NCBI GenBank assembly: GCA_000403295.2
Contig: KE159610.1
Span: forward strand, 291,387 to 355,386
DNA from: Lachnospiraceae bacterium M18-1
Lineage (GTDB): Bacteria > Bacillota > Clostridia > Lachnospirales > Lachnospiraceae
Length of the DNA: 64,000 nt
Direction: 5' to 3'
The translations under genes and the position numbers were made by a program. Shown here one piece after another: positions 36,005-44,918 of the stretch. The notes under the pieces were generated by a model. The model had not been told where the DNA came from. It was given only the letters and a program-made list of their open reading frames with translations, and searched no databases. Position 1 is the stretch's first letter. Every line of letters begins with the position of its first letter.

Positions 36005-36373
36005 TCACAATAATTTCTTTAACTCTTCTGCCTCTTCCTCAGACAATTTTTTGTCGCCTATAAAGGCAGCAAACAGCCGGCTGATGGAATTGTCAAAGCA
36101 TTCCTCTACTAAATGCCGTGTCCAGTTATGGATCAACTCCTCCTTGCTGCACAATGCATAATACATATAATGTGTAGAACTTCTGTCTGTTCCTACCATT
36201 TTGATTTTTTGTAAATTGATCAAATACGTATTTAAGGTTTGTGCTTTCCATGTTTTTTTCCATTCATTCTGCGCTACGTCCATGATCTCTTTAAAAGACA
36301 TAGGTTCCCCCGTCCGCCACAGCAGCTCCATAATCAGCATTTCCGTATTAGATAATCCGTAATTTCTTCCCAT
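36005..36373 (-). CDS. BlaI/MecI-like repressor
   Basis: 122 residues. The winged helix covers residues 1-75 (LSNTEMLIMELLWRTGEPMS, then TLNTYLINLQKIKMVGT) and the dimerisation part follows (HLVEECFDNSISRLFAAF). It lies downstream of an M56 peptidase gene, the reverse order of the 32-kb module. It probably represses this operon. Confidence 0.88.
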   Translation of the reverse strand: MGRNYGLSNTEMLIMELLWRTGEPMSFKEIMDVAQNEWKKTWKAQTLNTYLINLQKIKMVGTDRSSTHYMYYALCSKEELIHNWTRHLVEECFDNSISRLFAAFIGDKKLSEEEAEELKKLL

Positions 36374-36394
36374 ACAATCTTCCCCTTTCCTTCA

Positions 36395-37723
36395 TCAATG
36401 CGGACATTTTCCATACCATTTCAGCACAATTTCATCACTTGTTTTTACATAGCCGCAAGAAGTACACCTCTGCGCTTCATAAGTTGTCGCCGAACAGTCT
36501 CCACTGCTGTTTTTACTATGGAATGTTGTTGTCCCAGCAGCATATTTGTGTTTGCAGTCGTCCCTTGTATCATTGTTATCATCCTTTATCTCATAGACAT
36601 TTCCGGCATCATCAACAAAAAAATGCTCATATGGAAGTTCTTCAACCTCCAGCTTTAATTCCCCCACGGTAAACTGAAAATCAAATCCCTGTTCGGCGTA
36701 GACAGGCCCATGATCCGTTATATTCACCGGCGGGTCATACGCGCAGACCGTAATCCCGCCCATCACACCGATCAGCGCCGTTATCAGCGCAGACAAAATT
36801 CTTTTGTTTTTTCTAACTGCTTTCATTTCTACGATCCGCCTTTTAAAGGCTCTCTTACTGTTTCCCCCCAAAATTCCAACAGAAAATTCATTACCGGCCA
36901 TACTTTTCTGTACCGCAAGCTTCAGAAGCAATTCGCCATATGCTTTGCGTGCCGGTTCTTCTTTTCCTCTCAGCACAATATTGTCACAATATATCTCACT
37001 GATATTTAAAATCTCATTGTACAGGATATATGTAAACGGGTTGAACCAATGGACTGCTATCGCCGCCATACCTAAAAATCTTATAAGAACATCCCGATTC
37101 TTAACATGTACCAGCTCGTGCTTCAGCACATCATGATATAAGTTCTGATCAGCCTCATCCCGATTCCATGGAGGTATTATGACCGTCGGGGAAGCGATAC
37201 CCATCGTGATCGGCGCCTTACAATATTCAGAGCATAAAAGCTTTACATTTCTCCTGATATCCAATTCGCTTTTTATCGCATGAAGCATATCCTGGTGCTC
37301 TTGCTCCACTGGTATATTTGAATATTCCAGACATGTTTTTCTCCTTTTCCAATATCGAAGGGCATACCACGAAATAACAACAAACGAGAGAAGTCCCATC
37401 CCGAGTATGAATATGAGCATTTTTTCCAACGCTGATGATACATATAAGGAACTGCCATCTGCATAAAATGCATAGCTTGTATTCAAAAGGCTGGCCGGCC
37501 GGCTGAACAGATCAACCGCCCGTGGACAAAATCCAACTATCGAATCCTTGATTTCAGATAAGATAACCGGAAACGGAATCAGATAAAAGGCAAGCGCAAT
37601 CTTTAAAATACGATATCTCCATGACACGGAAAAATACCTTTTCGCAATTGGAGATACGAGTAAATACAAGAGCAAAATAACACTTCCCGAAAGTGACATG
37701 ATCAGCAAAAAATTATTTGTCAT
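36395..37723 (-). CDS. M56 membrane metallopeptidase (BlaR1-like) with Cys/His tail
   Basis: 442 residues. About four membrane helices, the zinc motif LKHELVHVKNRDV (HExxH near residue 201) and a third-ligand region ISEIYCDNIVL are present. A single helix near 315 leads to a C-terminal extracellular part. The last 45 residues contain HKYAAG, CSATTYEAQRCTSCGY and GKCPH, a zinc-ribbon-like set of Cys and His that is unusual for BlaR1. No penicillin-binding domain is present. It is first in an operon with a BlaI-like gene. Confidence 0.85.
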   Translation of the reverse strand: MTNNFLLIMSLSGSVILLLYLLVSPIAKRYFSVSWRYRILKIALAFYLIPFPVILSEIKDSIVGFCPRAVDLFSRPASLLNTSYAFYADGSSLYVSSALEKMLIFILGMGLLSFVVISWYALRYWKRRKTCLEYSNIPVEQEHQDMLHAIKSELDIRRNVKLLCSEYCKAPITMGIASPTVIIPPWNRDEADQNLYHDVLKHELVHVKNRDVLIRFLGMAAIAVHWFNPFTYILYNEILNISEIYCDNIVLRGKEEPARKAYGELLLKLAVQKSMAGNEFSVGILGGNSKRAFKRRIVEMKAVRKNKRILSALITALIGVMGGITVCAYDPPVNITDHGPVYAEQGFDFQFTVGELKLEVEELPYEHFFVDDAGNVYEIKDDNNDTRDDCKHKYAAGTTTFHSKNSSGDCSATTYEAQRCTSCGYVKTSDEIVLKWYGKCPH

Positions 37724-37802
37724 TCCACCGCCTCCCTCTTGTATTAAATATTCTTAATATAAATTATATCTAATTCGAAAAATAATGTCAATAGCAATTT
37801 CC

Positions 37803-37841
37803 AAAAAAATAATAGGGGGAATCTGCTTCTATCCCCCCTAT
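37803..37841 (-). terminator. Intrinsic terminator of the MFS transporter gene
   Basis: On the minus strand ATAGGGGGGATAGAAGCAGA leads into TTCCCCCTAT, followed by TATTTTTTT. GC-rich stem plus U-run, about 40 bp after the MFS stop codon. Confidence 0.85.
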
Positions 37842-37881
37842 CGCCTTGATTCGGCATTCACATCCGGATGGTTTTCGATTT

Positions 37882-39126
37882 TTATGCTGACAATCCTTTT
37901 AAAGTTTTTCTTGTCTGAATGGCAATTACAAGCGATACAACTCCCGAAAAGAGAACGGCCGCATATTCACGTCCTTTGCATATTTCAAACAGAACACCGT
38001 AGAATGCGTTGCCTAAAGGCTGTGCACACATGGAAACGGTAAGAATGACCGCAATCACCTTTCCAATTAAATTCTGCGGGGTTTCTGTTTGGATCAAGGA
38101 CATCATCTGCACGGTGAAAAGCGCTGAACATGTTGTAATGGCAAAGCTGCATACGGTTATGACGATATAATTTACGATTGCAGACGAAAACAGTACCAAT
38201 GAAGCGCTCATAGGAAACACGCAGACCGCACAGGCGACTATGAAATTGCCCGATTTGCGGACCGCCAGTTTGTCTGCAAAAATGCCTGCTCCGATCCCAC
38301 CTGCCAATCCGCCTGCTGCCAGCGCTCCCTCTGCAAATCCATACAGCCTGTTTGCCTGTGAAGCTTCGAAAGCCAATACCTCCGTTACCAGATATGGAAG
38401 TGCGACAATGAGCATTGCGGAAAGGAACAAATTGATTCCGCAGACCGAAAGAACGACCTTTCCAATCACAGGCTTTTCCTTTCGGATCAATCGGATGCTC
38501 TCTGCAAAATCGGTTCTGACTGTCTTCAAAATACCGCCCTCCGAAGCCTGTTTCCGGAACGGTATTTGAATGAAAATTTCCATAACCGCCGACATCATAA
38601 AACATACCATGCAGACCCACAATACCGGCTTTAACCCATATACACTGTATAAAACACCTCCAAGTACAGGGCCGATCAAAGACGCAAAGGAGCTGATCGT
38701 ATTGATGATGGAATTTGCCGCCATAAAATGCTCCTGGCTGGTAAGCGCGGGGATGCTTGCCTGCACGGACGGCTGATATGCTCCTGCGATGCCGTACAGA
38801 AGCATCAGCGTCACCGTCAGAAGAAACAGGAGATTCACTTCATTCATAAGCAGAGAAAAAGCCAGGATCACTGCCGCCGTAAAAAAATCCAGGATTACCA
38901 TAATATTTCTTTTATTGACCCGGTCCGCTACAATGCCGCCGATGGGCGACAGCAAAATAGCCGGAATAAACGCGCATGCCGTAACCGTTCCGTAAAGCGC
39001 CGATGAACCTGTCAAATTTAATAAATACAGCGGCAGCGCAAACCGGATTGTCGCATTGCCGAATAAAGAAATGATCTGACCGATGACCACCAATGTAAAA
39101 TCCTTTGAAAATAATTTTTGATTCAT
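37882..39126 (-). CDS. MFS transporter (macrolide-efflux-like)
   Basis: 414 residues with about 12 membrane helices. The N-terminal half has SLFGNATIRFALPLYLLN and the loop motif GGIVADRVNKRNIM, typical of the MefA/MFS_3 exporter group. The ATG at 39126 follows GGGAGG; a longer frame would translate repeat B. It is divergent from the MarR gene at 39488, whose product may control it. The substrate is unknown. Confidence 0.87.
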   Translation of the reverse strand: MNQKLFSKDFTLVVIGQIISLFGNATIRFALPLYLLNLTGSSALYGTVTACAFIPAILLSPIGGIVADRVNKRNIMVILDFFTAAVILAFSLLMNEVNLLFLLTVTLMLLYGIAGAYQPSVQASIPALTSQEHFMAANSIINTISSFASLIGPVLGGVLYSVYGLKPVLWVCMVCFMMSAVMEIFIQIPFRKQASEGGILKTVRTDFAESIRLIRKEKPVIGKVVLSVCGINLFLSAMLIVALPYLVTEVLAFEASQANRLYGFAEGALAAGGLAGGIGAGIFADKLAVRKSGNFIVACAVCVFPMSASLVLFSSAIVNYIVITVCSFAITTCSALFTVQMMSLIQTETPQNLIGKVIAVILTVSMCAQPLGNAFYGVLFEICKGREYAAVLFSGVVSLVIAIQTRKTLKGLSA

Positions 39127-39150
39127 ACTTGAAACCTCCCGTTTTTTTTG

Positions 39151-39250
39151 TAACCAATTTGCGAAGCAAATTGATTGCCTGCTGAATGTAACCACTTGCG
39201 CAGCAAGTGATTGCTTGCCCGCCATCTGCGAAGCAGATTTTAAATGCGGG
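39151..39250. repeat. Dispersed repeat B, copy 2
   Basis: TAACCAATTTGCGAAGCAAA followed by CACTTGCGCAGCAAGTG and TCTGCGAAGCAGA: three small hairpins with spacers like those at 22351-22468. It begins 25 bp upstream of the MFS start codon, nearly the same distance as copy 1 from the ACT gene. Confidence 0.85.
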
Positions 39251-39421
39251 CAATACCCGTATCATTTTTTCATACGATACTTTACACTACCTTTTGTTTT
39301 TCCTGCTTCGTAACTGTCTGAATATCTCTTTTTAATACCGCACGCCGGTATGTATAATATATTAACATACTGTTGGTATGTTTGTCAAGATATTTTTTTC
39401 CCTACCCGTACCTGTTTTACT

Positions 39422-39454
39422 ATAGTTGACATGTCAACTATTTTCCTGTATGAT
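39422..39454 (+). promoter_or_regulatory. MarR promoter with perfect 20-bp palindromic operator
   Basis: TTGACA (39426-39431), a 17-base spacer and TATGAT (39449-39454). The -35 box is embedded in the perfect 20-bp palindrome ATAGTTGACATGTCAACTAT (39422-39441). A bound MarR dimer would block the polymerase, so autorepression is likely. Confidence 0.82.
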
Positions 39455-39487
39455 GAGTTCATCAGCCAACCGGAGGTGAATCTACAC

Positions 39488-39925
39488 GTGATAGGAAAAC
39501 AGATCAGCATCTTATTCCGCCAGCTCAATTTGTATTTCAACCGTGAATTAAGCGATATCCATATTTCCTCGACGGAGCTGCTGTATTTATCCTCACTTTA
39601 TGCAAACGACGGCATCCCCCAGGACGACCTGGCCCAGGAATATACCGTGGACAAAGCCGCTGTCACAAGAACTATACAGTTGATGGAAAAAAAGGGACTG
39701 GTACTCCGCCGGACAGATGCCTCCGACAAACGTGCGAAAAAAATTTATTTGACGGAAAAGGCCCGTTCTCTGGAACCAAAGCTGCGAGAATTACAAGCCC
39801 GCTGGATCTCTGCCATGACAGAGGGGATGAACACATCGGAGATTGTGCATTTCACCAAACTGGTTCATACGATGGCAGAACGGGCGAAACAATTAAATCA
39901 AAAAGAAATCGGAGGAGAAACATGA
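39488..39925 (+). CDS. MarR family regulator (GTG start)
   Basis: 145 residues. The start is the GTG at 39488, eight bases after GGAGGTG; upstream ATG codons lie before the promoter. The winged helix reads GIPQDDLAQEYTVDKAAVTR, then IQLMEKKGLVLRRTDASDKRA, flanked by dimerisation helices. It probably controls the divergent MFS exporter and itself through the 39422 palindrome. Its stop overlaps the next, broken gene. Confidence 0.9.
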   Translation: MIGKQISILFRQLNLYFNRELSDIHISSTELLYLSSLYANDGIPQDDLAQEYTVDKAAVTRTIQLMEKKGLVLRRTDASDKRAKKIYLTEKARSLEPKLRELQARWISAMTEGMNTSEIVHFTKLVHTMAERAKQLNQKEIGGET

Positions 39926-40307
39926 AGGCATTGATTATCTACACTTCCGTACATCACGAAAACACAAAAAAGTAGTGGTTATCAAGGGCATCATGAAACA
40001 TATGGACACCTCCATCGGGGAGTTTGACGTCATCGAACCGGATTACCTGTTTATGAAGGAATTTGTTGCAAACGCGGTCTACGACGATTACGACCGGCTG
40101 GTGCAGCTATGCGATTCTCTGGCTATGCCCACCGGCTTCTGCCTTCTGGAAAAACGATTTGTGGACGTGACGATACGCTACGGCGTCCACCCGGCGACCA
40201 TCGGCAGATGGAAAAAGATTCTGGAAATCAAAGCGATGTTTGAAAAGAAGATGGGCTGTTCTGTCTACAGCCTGCTTCCGGGCATCGTGGAAAACAGTTT
40301 TCGTTAG
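39922..40307 (+). pseudogene. Composite relic: flavodoxin start plus HD-hydrolase C-terminus
   Basis: The ATG at 39922 (ATGA overlap with marR, after GGAGG) begins MKALIIYTSVHHENTKK, a flavodoxin N-terminus, and stops at a TAG at 39973-39975. The following frame (39975-40307) reads KHMDTSIGEFDVIEPDYLF, DDYDRLVQLCDSLAMPTGF and LLPGIVENSF, the C-terminal part of an HD-domain phosphohydrolase. Neither domain is complete. A deletion appears to have joined two neighbouring genes. Confidence 0.7.
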
Positions 40308-40315
40308 GAGCGCCC

Positions 40316-41635
40316 TTACCTCTCCCGAAGAGATTCCCTGCTCAGAAGTCCCCCGGTGATGATCAGGGTCACTGACTCCGTCACAGGCGCCGCCAGCCAG
40401 ACCCCGGTCATCCCGAACAGGGCCGGCAGCGTGAAGATACAGGCCAGCAAAACCACCAGCCCCCGGGAGAAGGAGATCGCGGCCGACTCCGCTGCCTTTC
40501 CGACGGCGGTAAAATAGAACGATGTAATGGCGTTGATCCCGGAAAAGAAAAAGGAAACCATAAAAATCAGAATCCCCGACCGGACCATCCCCGCCACATG
40601 TTCATTCTGTACGAAAAGACCGCCGTACCAGTCCGCGCTTAAGGCCATCAGCAGGAATACCGCCGCCCCTGCCCCGAAAACATACCGGTTCGTCCGTTTC
40701 CGGATATCCGAAGCCAGCATTTTCTCCCCGGCCCCATAGCAGAAGCTGATCAGCGGGCTTGATCCCTGGCCGAATCCTACGATGACCATGCTGAATGCAT
40801 ACGCCGTATACCCGACAATGGTAAAAGCCGTCACCCCGTCCACGCCGATCTGTCTCATGATCACAAAATTATAGGCAAACATTGTAATCCCCGTTGAGAT
40901 TTCCCCGATAAACTCCGAGCTTCCGTTGAGCAGCGCCTGCACACAGACCTCCCCGGAAAAGCGAAATTTCCCCAGGCGGTAGATGCGGGCTTTTTTCCAA
41001 AAATAGTATAACAGAAAGAGCAGGGACACCGCTGCGGAGATCAGGGACGCAGCCGCGATCCCGGCCGCCCCTTTGTGAAAACATCCGGCAAACAGGTAAT
41101 CCAGCAGGATATTCAGCAGCACGTTCAAGATCGTGACTTTCATAAAGTACCGGGGACTGCCCTCTCCCCGGATGAACATACCGAGAGAAGAATTGACCAC
41201 CATGATCGGAAGCTCCAGCAGCATGATCCGGTAGTACTCCTGAAAATAAACGATTACCCGTTCATCCGCATGCAGGATACGCAGCATCGGTCCAAAGCCG
41301 AAACCTATGAGGACGCTGATCCCTGCCGAAAGGAACAGGGTGAGCGCGATCGTCTGGCGGAAGACCTGATTGCCGGTTTCCCGTTCACCGGCGCCAAGGG
41401 CCATTCCGGCAATCGCCACCCCTCCGATGGATACCATCAGCCCCACGCCCAGGTACAGATACACGATAGGCAGCCCCAGGTTCACGGCTGCGATCGCCTC
41501 CTTCCCCACATAATTTCCCATAAAAAATCCGTCCGCAACGGTGATCCATGACGTAAGCATCATGGCAATGATGGACGGTATGGAAAACTGCAGGATCATG
41601 CTTGACGTACTGTTTTTAATCTGTTTCAGTTCCAT
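40316..41635 (-). CDS. MATE family efflux transporter
   Basis: 439 residues with 12 membrane segments in two similar halves. Segments typical of MATE proteins include FSIPSIIAMMLTSWITVADG near the N-terminus, GEGSPRYFMKVTILNVLLN and GQGSSPLISFCYGAG in the second half. It would export cationic drugs or metabolites using Na+ or H+. The ATG at 41635 has AGGAGG upstream. It faces the HD relic on the other strand. Confidence 0.92.
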   Translation of the reverse strand: MELKQIKNSTSSMILQFSIPSIIAMMLTSWITVADGFFMGNYVGKEAIAAVNLGLPIVYLYLGVGLMVSIGGVAIAGMALGAGERETGNQVFRQTIALTLFLSAGISVLIGFGFGPMLRILHADERVIVYFQEYYRIMLLELPIMVVNSSLGMFIRGEGSPRYFMKVTILNVLLNILLDYLFAGCFHKGAAGIAAASLISAAVSLLFLLYYFWKKARIYRLGKFRFSGEVCVQALLNGSSEFIGEISTGITMFAYNFVIMRQIGVDGVTAFTIVGYTAYAFSMVIVGFGQGSSPLISFCYGAGEKMLASDIRKRTNRYVFGAGAAVFLLMALSADWYGGLFVQNEHVAGMVRSGILIFMVSFFFSGINAITSFYFTAVGKAAESAAISFSRGLVVLLACIFTLPALFGMTGVWLAAPVTESVTLIITGGLLSRESLRER

Positions 41636-41779
41636 AATAAAACCTCCTTACAATGAATCCCTTTTGATACGGTATCCATTATAAGGAGGAGATTGATTAT
41701 ATACTTCTGGATTCTTGCCCTTCGGGTATGGCGCATCCCATCCGGGCTGTTGCAGGGTGGGATGTACGGTCAGCTTTTC

Positions 41780-41816
41780 GTTACTGTGAGCACCCGGCCA
41801 GGGTGTGAACATTAAC
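41780..41816. repeat. Dispersed palindromic repeat A, diverged copy
   Basis: GTTACTG...CACCC...GGGTG...CATTAAC with AGC after it, the same inverted-repeat plan as 13825-13868. It touches the stop codon of the AraC gene and may act as its terminator stem. Confidence 0.7.
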
Positions 41817-42654
41817 AGCTTTTCACCGGAAGGCAGATGTCCAGTTCCATATACATGGTTTCACAATCTATCTTATGATAAATGTCAAACACGCTTCTGC
41901 CGGAGTCCAGTTCACGGCGGGTCCCGGGCAGCCATACCAGGAATAGTGTCTGATAGGCGGCGTAAATATATTTTGCATGCCCTTTGAAATGATACACAAA
42001 GCAAGTGCCGCCCTGAATCCGCAGCGTATTTTCCAGCGGACAGCCTACCGGGACGCTCATGCAGATATCATAAAGGCACTGCTCCTGAGAGGTTACCGCC
42101 GGGTCGTCATAGGTGCGCTCCAAAAACTTCGTATCATCCGTGATATACTTCTCATATTTTTTGATAAATCCGTCCCAGTCTCTGGAAAGCCGCTCGTAGC
42201 TGCCGATCCGCCTTTCATAGATCACCTCGTAATCCGGGATCTCCTCCACTGTGATCTTGGCGTTGCATTCCTCAAAGCTTTCCGTATGCCATTTCTCATG
42301 ATGGAAAAACGGGTGCTCTATGGAAGATCTGCGGCATTTTTTCCGAAAAACAGCCGGAGCCATGCGGTAATGCTGACGGAATGCGGAGCTGAAATTGGAC
42401 GAGCTGTAGCCATAATCCGCCCCGATCTCCGTGATCCTGCGCTCCTGCTCCGTCTTTAAGCGGAACGCGCTCTGTTCCAGACGCAGCCGCCTGATAAACG
42501 CATATACGCTTTCCCCGGTCTGCTCCTTGAACAGGCGGCTGAAATAATATTTGGAAAAATGGCAGTATTCCGCCACGTCGTCCAACGTCACATCCTCTTC
42601 CATGTGGCGCAGTATATAGTCGATTGCCTGGTTGACACTTTCATTTGTAATCAT
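41812..42654 (-). CDS. AraC-family regulator with GyrI-like effector domain
   Basis: 280 residues. Two HTH motifs in residues 5-105 (VTLDDVAEYCHFSKYYFSRL, then ITEIGADYGYSSSNFSSAFR) are followed by a GyrI-like small-molecule-binding domain (about 125-280). The start ATG overlaps the stop of the HipA-like kinase gene (ATGA), so the two are co-translated. Such Rob/SoxS-type proteins respond to drugs or metabolites and often control exporters, such as the nearby MATE gene. Confidence 0.88.
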   Translation of the reverse strand: MITNESVNQAIDYILRHMEEDVTLDDVAEYCHFSKYYFSRLFKEQTGESVYAFIRRLRLEQSAFRLKTEQERRITEIGADYGYSSSNFSSAFRQHYRMAPAVFRKKCRRSSIEHPFFHHEKWHTESFEECNAKITVEEIPDYEVIYERRIGSYERLSRDWDGFIKKYEKYITDDTKFLERTYDDPAVTSQEQCLYDICMSVPVGCPLENTLRIQGGTCFVYHFKGHAKYIYAAYQTLFLVWLPGTRRELDSGRSVFDIYHKIDCETMYMELDICLPVKSC

Positions 42655-43727
42655 AAATCCTTCAGCCTCCGGTTCCTCGTCAAAACGCCTTCCCACTGCT
42701 CCTCCGTCAAAAACTCAGGCCGTTCCATTTCCTCCACCCTTTTCAGATCCATTCCCAGCTCCTTCTGGGCCGCAGCCGCCGATTCGTACAATGTCATCTG
42801 CTCTCTTCTGGTCTGTGAGAACACATGGGAGTAGCCGGCGAAGGCATGGTCATGATCAAACAGGGGACAATAGCCTGTCAGCCTCCCGGTTGCATTTTCC
42901 ATAAAAAATCCCCAGTTCTGCTCATGTCTGTCATTGTTGTTCAGAATATAATCTGCAATCTGCATTTTCAGATAAAACTCCCTGTCCGCTTTTTCGGCTT
43001 CCTCATAGGCATCCAGCCCGTAATTTCCGCAGAATATCTGAAATTCCTCAAATGTCACCATAGAAACCTCCTGGGAGGTAAACAGCTCTGCATTCACAAC
43101 GGCATCACCCACGCTTTCGATCCACTCTCTCCGTTCTTCCGTCAGATAGGAGCAAAGCTCTTCCTCTGATGAAATCCGGTAATGGATGTGGGGAATATCC
43201 AATGCAGTCAATATCCGGTCTGCGGGAATTTCGTATTTTCCGACTTTGTGCAGATAAAGAGTCCCGTTCTTCCGAATCCAGCCTTTTGCGCTTGCCCCCA
43301 GTGTGGTAAGCTCCGGCGTATGGATGTCCTGCCGCCTGTCAAGCGTCTCCCCAGAGCAGTGTACGCTGGCTCCGGAGAGGGATATCTCGGTGATATATAA
43401 AGATAACGGATTTTGGAACAGGTTCACCTCTTCCCACACCCTTTTGTCCCCGTCCTGCCGAATCCAGTACGCATCCTCCAGGCTCAGCCCCCGGCATGCC
43501 TTGCACACGGCATATCGGTTGGTCTGAGAGAGCCGGAGCGCATTCAGTATCTCCTTGGCAAAGCTCCGCCCGATGGACAAGGTACGGTTCGAGGCCCACT
43601 CGATGAAATCTATAAAAGTTATATTTTCTTTCCTGAGAGAAAACGGAAGCCGGTCAAAATCCAGAATCGTACAGGTTCCGTTTTCCCCGATATCCAGAAG
43701 GGGAATGTCCTTTAATAACAACTGCAT
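42651..43727 (-). CDS. HipA-like Ser/Thr kinase
   Basis: 358 residues starting at the ATG at 43727, after GAGGTGGCCT. The kinase core shows the HipA/CtkA catalytic loop DYILNNNDRHEQNWGFFMEN and the metal-binding PLFDHDHAF. There is no HipB antitoxin gene; the partner is an AraC regulator. HipA-type kinases phosphorylate proteins such as tRNA synthetases and can stop growth; this group is also often associated with regulators rather than toxins. The substrate is unknown. Confidence 0.8.
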   Translation of the reverse strand: MQLLLKDIPLLDIGENGTCTILDFDRLPFSLRKENITFIDFIEWASNRTLSIGRSFAKEILNALRLSQTNRYAVCKACRGLSLEDAYWIRQDGDKRVWEEVNLFQNPLSLYITEISLSGASVHCSGETLDRRQDIHTPELTTLGASAKGWIRKNGTLYLHKVGKYEIPADRILTALDIPHIHYRISSEEELCSYLTEERREWIESVGDAVVNAELFTSQEVSMVTFEEFQIFCGNYGLDAYEEAEKADREFYLKMQIADYILNNNDRHEQNWGFFMENATGRLTGYCPLFDHDHAFAGYSHVFSQTRREQMTLYESAAAAQKELGMDLKRVEEMERPEFLTEEQWEGVLTRNRRLKDL

Positions 43728-44021
43728 AGGCCACCTCAAAATGCGTTCTTTCTGCGGGTATGAGTCCCGGATGAGACTCTTTGAGTACTCTCTTTTTCTC
43801 GGGGGTGAATTTCGGATGGAAGTTCTGCCCTTTTTCCTATTATACGTTTTTGCGGACCTCTTTACAACTGGAAATCCCGGATGTTCGTCTCTTTCTTTTT
43901 TTATTTGTCGGGTGTTTTTTAATACATGCGAAGAAAAAATTTCCAGGCCCTTTATTGAACTGCCTCAATGCCCCTAAAATAATGTAAGATTCTTAAAGCA
44001 TACCCACTATATACTCATAAT

Positions 44022-44858
44022 TCACAAATATATAAATGGTTCTTTTGCATCCACAAACGTAATGGGGAGTTTTGGAAATCGTTTCTGCAGCCATGGCACC
44101 AGATACTTCATTCCTGGTTCTTCACTCCGTTCATGACCAAGGGTCAGCATGGCACGATGGAACCCCATCTGATACGCATCATTAATATAAGCACACACCG
44201 TCCACTCCGTAATATCTCCCACGATCAGCAGATCCAGGCCGTTGCGCTCCATCACCTGCATCGGCATTTCCTCTACACCAAGCCCAAGGCTTCCGCCGCC
44301 GACCAAAATGCCTGTACGCTTCACCTTCATTTCCGGGGAACCAATAATCTGTATGGTATCCATGTCCAGCCTTTTTTTGAAAAATTCTGCCAGTTCCCCT
44401 ACCGTAGTCTCCGGCAGTTCATAGATCCACGGCTGCTTTTCATCGGGCTGCAGATACCCGCGCCAGTCCAATTCCTCTATCAGCCCCTCATAAATATAAT
44501 CCTTTTCCGAACCGATATGCATATGGTCATGAAAACGCCATATCGTAATATCATGCTCTTCCAGGTATTTCCGTTTCGCCAGATAAATACTGTCGTCTTT
44601 GCACCAGTCTGTCGCATCATTTCCGGTAAACCAGGTTGGTTCATGGGAAATAATAAAATTCGCCCCCAGGTGCACTGCCTCCTGAATCACATGAAATGTA
44701 GGCATAAATGTAGTTACGATCCCTGTCACCTCATTGTCCGGACTTCCTACAGTAATCACATCACAGGTCTGCTCGAACTTCGGACCGCCGCACATATCCT
44801 TTAAGATTCGATCAATGACCTCCTGAACTTTCAAATTTCTTTCCATATTTTCTGACAT
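44022..44858 (-). CDS. NIF3/DUF34-family dinuclear metal protein
   Basis: 278 residues. Metal-binding His/Glu positions are likely in ANFIISHEPTWFTG, RFHDHMHIG and TLGHERSEEPGMKYL. The family forms hexamers with two-metal centres; its activity is debated. It is the last gene of an operon with a GPH symporter and an esterase, so a hydrolytic role on a sugar-related compound is possible but unproven. The 280-bp region downstream shows nothing recognisable. Confidence 0.85.
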   Translation of the reverse strand: MSENMERNLKVQEVIDRILKDMCGGPKFEQTCDVITVGSPDNEVTGIVTTFMPTFHVIQEAVHLGANFIISHEPTWFTGNDATDWCKDDSIYLAKRKYLEEHDITIWRFHDHMHIGSEKDYIYEGLIEELDWRGYLQPDEKQPWIYELPETTVGELAEFFKKRLDMDTIQIIGSPEMKVKRTGILVGGGSLGLGVEEMPMQVMERNGLDLLIVGDITEWTVCAYINDAYQMGFHRAMLTLGHERSEEPGMKYLVPWLQKRFPKLPITFVDAKEPFIYL

Positions 44859-44918
44859 TCGATTTTTCTCCTTCCACTATGAAAATCGTCCCCCCGGATT
44901 ACAAAATATTATCCTCTG

